Assembly (NCBI GenBank): GCA_031549185.1
Contig: JAVBQG010000053.1
Location: forward strand, 1 to 25,159
Source of the DNA: JAVBQG01 sp031549185
GTDB lineage: Bacteria; Synergistota; Synergistia; Synergistales; Synergistaceae
Direction of reading: 5' to 3'
DNA length: 25,159 nt
Shown: positions 22,628 to 25,159 of the stretch, piece by piece
How positions within the stretch are numbered: position 1 is the stretch's first letter
How the letters are laid out: each line of letters opens with the position of its first letter
Translations under genes and position numbers: made by a program
Notes under the pieces: model-generated
Told to the model about the DNA's origin: nothing
The model's database searches: none
Seen by the model: only the letters and a program-made list of their open reading frames with translations

Positions 22628-23113
22628 CTACACCTCCTTCGTCGCCTCGTATCTCGCGTTCCTGAAATTGTCCAGAATCTCGTAGACGAGCCGGAGGGAC
22701 ATCAGGGCAGTCCCCACCGGGACGGCGAGATAGGGAATCCACATCGGAAGGCCCATGGCCGCCGAGACCTGTTCCTGCTGATGGATCATTTCGCAGAGCA
22801 TCGCGGACCGGATGCAGAGGAAAATGGAGAAACCCAGCCACAAAACGAGGACCAACAGCTCGATATAAATGCGCCTGAGGCCGTGCGCCTTGTCGACGAG
22901 GCTTGTGATGCGCAGATGCCTTCTTTTCTTCACGGCGTAGCTTGCCGCGATCCATGTCTGCCAGACGTACAGGTATCGCGCCACCTCCTCGCTCCACGAG
23001 AGCGACTGCTGGAACACGTACCGCATGATGACCTGGCAGAAGATCAGGAGCGTGGAAAAGGAAAGCATCGACATCAACGCGTATTCGTCAAAATTTTGCA
23101 GAATCTTTTTCAC
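22628..23113 (-). CDS. dctQ: TRAP transporter small permease, DctQ
   Basis: The 161-residue protein has four hydrophobic segments and the typical DctQ pattern: a first helix (ALMSMLSFSTLLIFCQVIMRYVF), the SWSEEVARYLYVWQTWIAASYAVKKRRHLRIT stretch (the W-x-E-E and R-H-I-R-type signature of the family), then two further helices. It pairs with DctM in the inner membrane. It is separated from dctP upstream by 87 bases containing a hairpin, and from dctM by 3 bases. No unusual feature apart from ordinary divergence in the last helix. Confidence 0.93.
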   Translation of the reverse strand: MKKILQNFDEYALMSMLSFSTLLIFCQVIMRYVFQQSLSWSEEVARYLYVWQTWIAASYAVKKRRHLRITSLVDKAHGLRRIYIELLVLVLWLGFSIFLCIRSAMLCEMIHQQEQVSAAMGLPMWIPYLAVPVGTALMSLRLVYEILDNFRNARYEATKEV

Positions 23114-23143
23114 GCCTGCTCCTCCTCTCTGTCGTCTATTGCC

Positions 23144-23173
23144 GGACGGGAGAGCTGCGTGACGCTCCCGCCC
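23144..23173 (-). terminator. Hairpin between dctP and dctQ (attenuation or RNA processing candidate)
   Basis: Arms GGACGGGAG and CTCCCGCCC (about 23144-23152 and 23165-23173) pair over 8 of 9 bases in the 87-base gap between the binding protein and permease genes. No strong T run follows, so a partial terminator or mRNA-stabilising hairpin that raises DctP over DctQM is more likely than full termination. Confidence 0.35.
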
Positions 23174-23200
23174 GACGCCAGGCTCGGCTGAACTCGGCCC

Positions 23201-24202
23201 TTATTTGTTGGCTTTGCGCGCTTTCTCGATCAGGTCCTTGCCGACGGACGCCTCGAATTTCGCGTACACCGGCTCCGAGGCTTTGATGAAGACGTCTTTT
23301 TCCGCCGAGGTGAGGTCGTTGACCTGAATGCCCGCCTTCTTCATCTCCGCGAGGAAGCCCGCCTCCTTCTCCGCCACCAGCTCCCGCTGGCGTCTTTCGT
23401 AGAATTTGCCAGCCTCCAGCATCAGCTGCTGGTGTTCCTTGGGCAGGCGTTTGTAAAACGCCTCGCTCATCACCAGCGGCGCGACGGCGTAGACGTGGCC
23501 GGTGAGGGAGATGTACTTCTGCACTTCGTAGAGCTTGGACGAGTAGATCAGGATGATCGGGTTCTCCTGCGCGTCGACCGTCTTCTGCTGCAGGGCGGTG
23601 AAGAGCTCGCCGAAGCTCATCGGAGTCGGGCTCGCCCCCATCAGCTTGAACATTTCGATGAAAATGGGGTTTTCCATCGTACGGATTTTGAGGCCCTTCA
23701 GGTCCTCCGGTTTGCGGATGGGTCCACGGCTGTTCGTCACGTGCCGGTAGCCGTTCGTCCCGTATCCGATGATGCGCAGCCCTTTTTTCAGCAGAAGGTT
23801 CGTGATCGTCTCCCCGACATCGCCGTCGATCGCCCGCTGGGCGGCCGCCTCCGTCTTGAAGAGGAACGGGAAATCGAAGATGCCGATCTTGGGTTCGAAC
23901 GCCGCCAGCACGGACGAGCCGATGACGCCGATTTCGATCGTCCCGATCTGCATGCCCTCCGCGACCTGGCGGTCGCCGCCGAGCTGTGCGTTGCGGAAGA
24001 TGGTGATCTCGACCTCGCCCTTCGATTTTTCCGACACGAACTTCGCCAGTTCGAGGGCCGCGATTGCCGAGGGGTGGGTGTCCGACCCGACGGCGGCGTA
24101 CTTCATCTTGTATTTAGCGGCGGCCTCGGCCCCATCGACGCAGATCCCAACGAGCAAAAACGAGAAAAGAGCGGACAACACCAACAATTTTTCCTTGAAC
24201 AT
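23201..24202 (-). CDS. dctP: TRAP transporter substrate-binding protein, DctP
   Basis: The 333-residue periplasmic protein has a signal peptide (FKEKLLVLSALFSFLLVGI, cleavage probably after an AEAA region) and the DctP signature (GLKIRTMENPIFIEMFKLMG, PMSFGELFTALQQKTVDAQENP), with the arginine in KIRTM that normally binds the substrate carboxylate. It captures an organic acid outside the inner membrane for DctQM. I start at the ATG 24202 because the AGGAGG site lies 8 bases before it; a GTG one codon earlier is possible. The dehydrogenase gene stop is 74 bases upstream and no clear promoter lies between, so the whole cluster may be read from a promoter beyond the truncated dehydrogenase. Confidence 0.94.
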   Translation of the reverse strand: MFKEKLLVLSALFSFLLVGICVDGAEAAAKYKMKYAAVGSDTHPSAIAALELAKFVSEKSKGEVEITIFRNAQLGGDRQVAEGMQIGTIEIGVIGSSVLAAFEPKIGIFDFPFLFKTEAAAQRAIDGDVGETITNLLLKKGLRIIGYGTNGYRHVTNSRGPIRKPEDLKGLKIRTMENPIFIEMFKLMGASPTPMSFGELFTALQQKTVDAQENPIILIYSSKLYEVQKYISLTGHVYAVAPLVMSEAFYKRLPKEHQQLMLEAGKFYERRQRELVAEKEAGFLAEMKKAGIQVNDLTSAEKDVFIKASEPVYAKFEASVGKDLIEKARKANK

Positions 24203-24275
24203 CACAACTTCCTCCTTCTTGGTTGTGGATTTTGCAATGCGCTCCGCGCGCGTTTGCCGTGTGTTGTGTTTACCC

Positions 24276-25022
24276 CTAGTTGACGGCCCCCCACGGCTCC
24301 TCCCCTTCGAACACGGCGATGGCCGAGCCTACGGACTCCGTCCTCATGCGTTTGATGGCGGTCGAGCTGTACCACGCGACGTGAGGGGTGACGACGCACT
24401 TGACCTGGTCGTACAGGACGTGCTCCTTCGGCGATGGTTCGGGCTCGACGACGTCGACCGCCGCCCCGGCGATGGCTCTCTTTTCGAGCGCGTCGTTCAG
24501 GGCGTCGTTGTCGACGAGCGCGCCCCGCGCGCAGTTGATGAGATATGCCGAGGGCTTCATCATCGCGATTTTTTCCGCGTCGACCAGGTGATAGCTCTCC
24601 TTCGACAGCGGGACGTGGATGGAGAGGATGTCCGCGGCCTTGATCAGCGAGTCCATGTCGGGCGCGATCTCGACCCCGATCTCCCCGGCGGCGTCTTCGT
24701 TCATGAAGGGGTCGTATGCGCTGATTTTGCCGAAGAGCGGTTTCGCCTTGGCCGCAAGCCGCTGTGCGATGCGGCCGAAACCCAGGAGGGCGAGGTTCAT
24801 CTCGCCGATTTTGACGTTGGCGGAGAAGGAGTTGAAGCTCCAGATCTTCTCCTGTTTCACCATGTGGCTGTAAAAGGGGATGTTGCGGCCGAGCATGAGG
24901 GCGAAGGCGAGGGCGTGGTCGGAAACCTCCTCCGTGTTGAAGCCAGGGACGTTGCAGACCTTGATCCCGAGCGACGTCGCGCACGGAATGTCGATGTTGT
25001 CGACTCCCTGGCCGTGCCCTGA
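24276..25022 (-). pseudogene. D-2-hydroxyacid dehydrogenase family, N-terminally truncated
   Basis: Frame open from about 25022 (upstream in-frame stop at 25038-25040) to 24276, about 248 residues. Visible family elements: GHGQGVDNID at the top, the substrate-domain TEEVSDHALAFAL, NAD-binding LLGFGRIAQRLA, the catalytic arginine in INCARGALVD, glutamate in VVEPEPSP and histidine in TPHVAWYS. A normal member has about 70-75 more residues before GHGQG. Those are replaced at about 25020 by unrelated sequence that looks like the end of an insertion element, so the N-terminal half of the substrate-binding domain is missing. Internal ATG 24896 would lack more of the domain. It was presumably the first gene of the TRAP cluster, reducing the 2-oxo acid made by the aminotransferase. 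It may be inactive, though most catalytic residues remain. Confidence 0.8.
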
Positions 25023-25159
25023 GTGACTGACACAAATTCATCAAGTTAAATCATAACAGTGGTAGATGTTTTCAAAGAGACATAACGGCTCCTTGCTATG
25101 CAGTCTCCTCACGGCTTCTTTCCGTGTAGGCGCCACCGGCAGAGAATCGTCGAGCGCAC
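25020..25159. mobile_element. Probable end of an insertion element at the right edge
   Basis: From about position 25018 the dehydrogenase reading frame loses family similarity and becomes AT-richer sequence starting CCTGAGTGACTGAC on the plus strand. IS1380-type elements often end in CCT, so this may be a terminal repeat. Only 140 bases are seen and no complete repeat partner is present, so the identity is inferred from the gene disruption. Confidence 0.45.
25041..25159 (-). CDS. Possible C-terminal end of a transposase (partial)
   Basis: A minus-strand frame enters from the right edge and ends with TGA at 25041-25043, giving about 38 residues (EAVRRLHSKEPLCLFENIY is its middle part). It would be the 3' end of a gene read leftwards. 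No family is recognised from so short a tail. Support comes only from position: it sits beside a cut gene, and its orientation matches the left-edge element, whose transposase begins at 228 and also runs leftwards. Confidence 0.25.
   Translation of the reverse strand, partial: ALDDSLPVAPTRKEAVRRLHSKEPLCLFENIYHCYDLT

Noticed and set aside
21554..23191. A 545-codon plus-strand frame opposite dctM and dctQ
   Set aside because: Shadow of two intact TRAP genes; highly charged repetitive sequence with no family resemblance.
1..25159. CRISPR arrays, tRNA or rRNA genes
   Set aside because: No regularly spaced direct repeats, no tRNA cloverleaf and no rRNA-like sequence were seen on either strand.

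Overview
The window is a moderately high-GC bacterial segment with ordinary bacterial -35/-10 promoters and Shine-Dalgarno sites. Nearly every gene lies on the minus strand; the only clear plus-strand gene is a GntR-family regulator. A complete TRAP transporter (DctP/Q/M), exported proteins with signal peptides, an ornithine-cyclodeaminase-like enzyme, an M20 deacylase and several amino-acid enzymes together suggest an anaerobic, amino-acid-using, Gram-negative bacterium. Synergistota is my best guess, from gene content only; no rRNA or other phylogenetic marker is present.

Layout, left to right. (A) 1-about 325: the 5' end of an IS1380-like insertion element running off the left edge. It has cut off an hsdR gene, of which only the first 55-60 codons remain. 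(B) 299-4864: a type I restriction-modification operon, read right to left: hsdM, a HEPN (HepT-like) protein, a protein fusing a MntA-like minimal nucleotidyltransferase to the HsdS specificity subunit, a small membrane-anchored protein, then the broken hsdR. A toxin-antitoxin pair is thus built into the R-M operon, with the presumed antitoxin covalently joined to the specificity subunit. This is the most unusual feature of the window. (C) 4882-5508: a cytidine/deoxycytidylate-deaminase-fold enzyme with its own promoter. (D) 5513-10124: an ornithine cyclodeaminase-like / YfcC-type transporter / opine dehydrogenase-like operon, divergent from a FadR-type GntR regulator. The 227-bp gap between them holds a consensus promoter whose -10 is covered by a palindrome. 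(E) 10135-16092: four envelope or exported proteins (unknown secreted protein, two tandem WG-repeat paralogues, DUF2207-type membrane protein). (F) 16160-25022: a probable uptake and catabolic cluster: TSUP exporter, small membrane protein, YtcJ-type amidohydrolase, M20 deacylase, class I aminotransferase, TRAP DctM/DctQ/DctP and a 2-hydroxyacid dehydrogenase. (G) From about 25020 to the right edge the dehydrogenase is cut off by unrelated sequence that looks like the end of another insertion element.

Cluster F could take up an N-acylated amino acid or similar acid, deacylate it (M20), transaminate it and reduce the 2-oxo acid; the real substrate cannot be read from the sequence. Cluster D looks like a regulated transport and imine/opine-type amino acid pathway. 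Both window ends lie in apparent mobile elements in compatible orientation, which is what an assembly broken at a repeated IS would look like.
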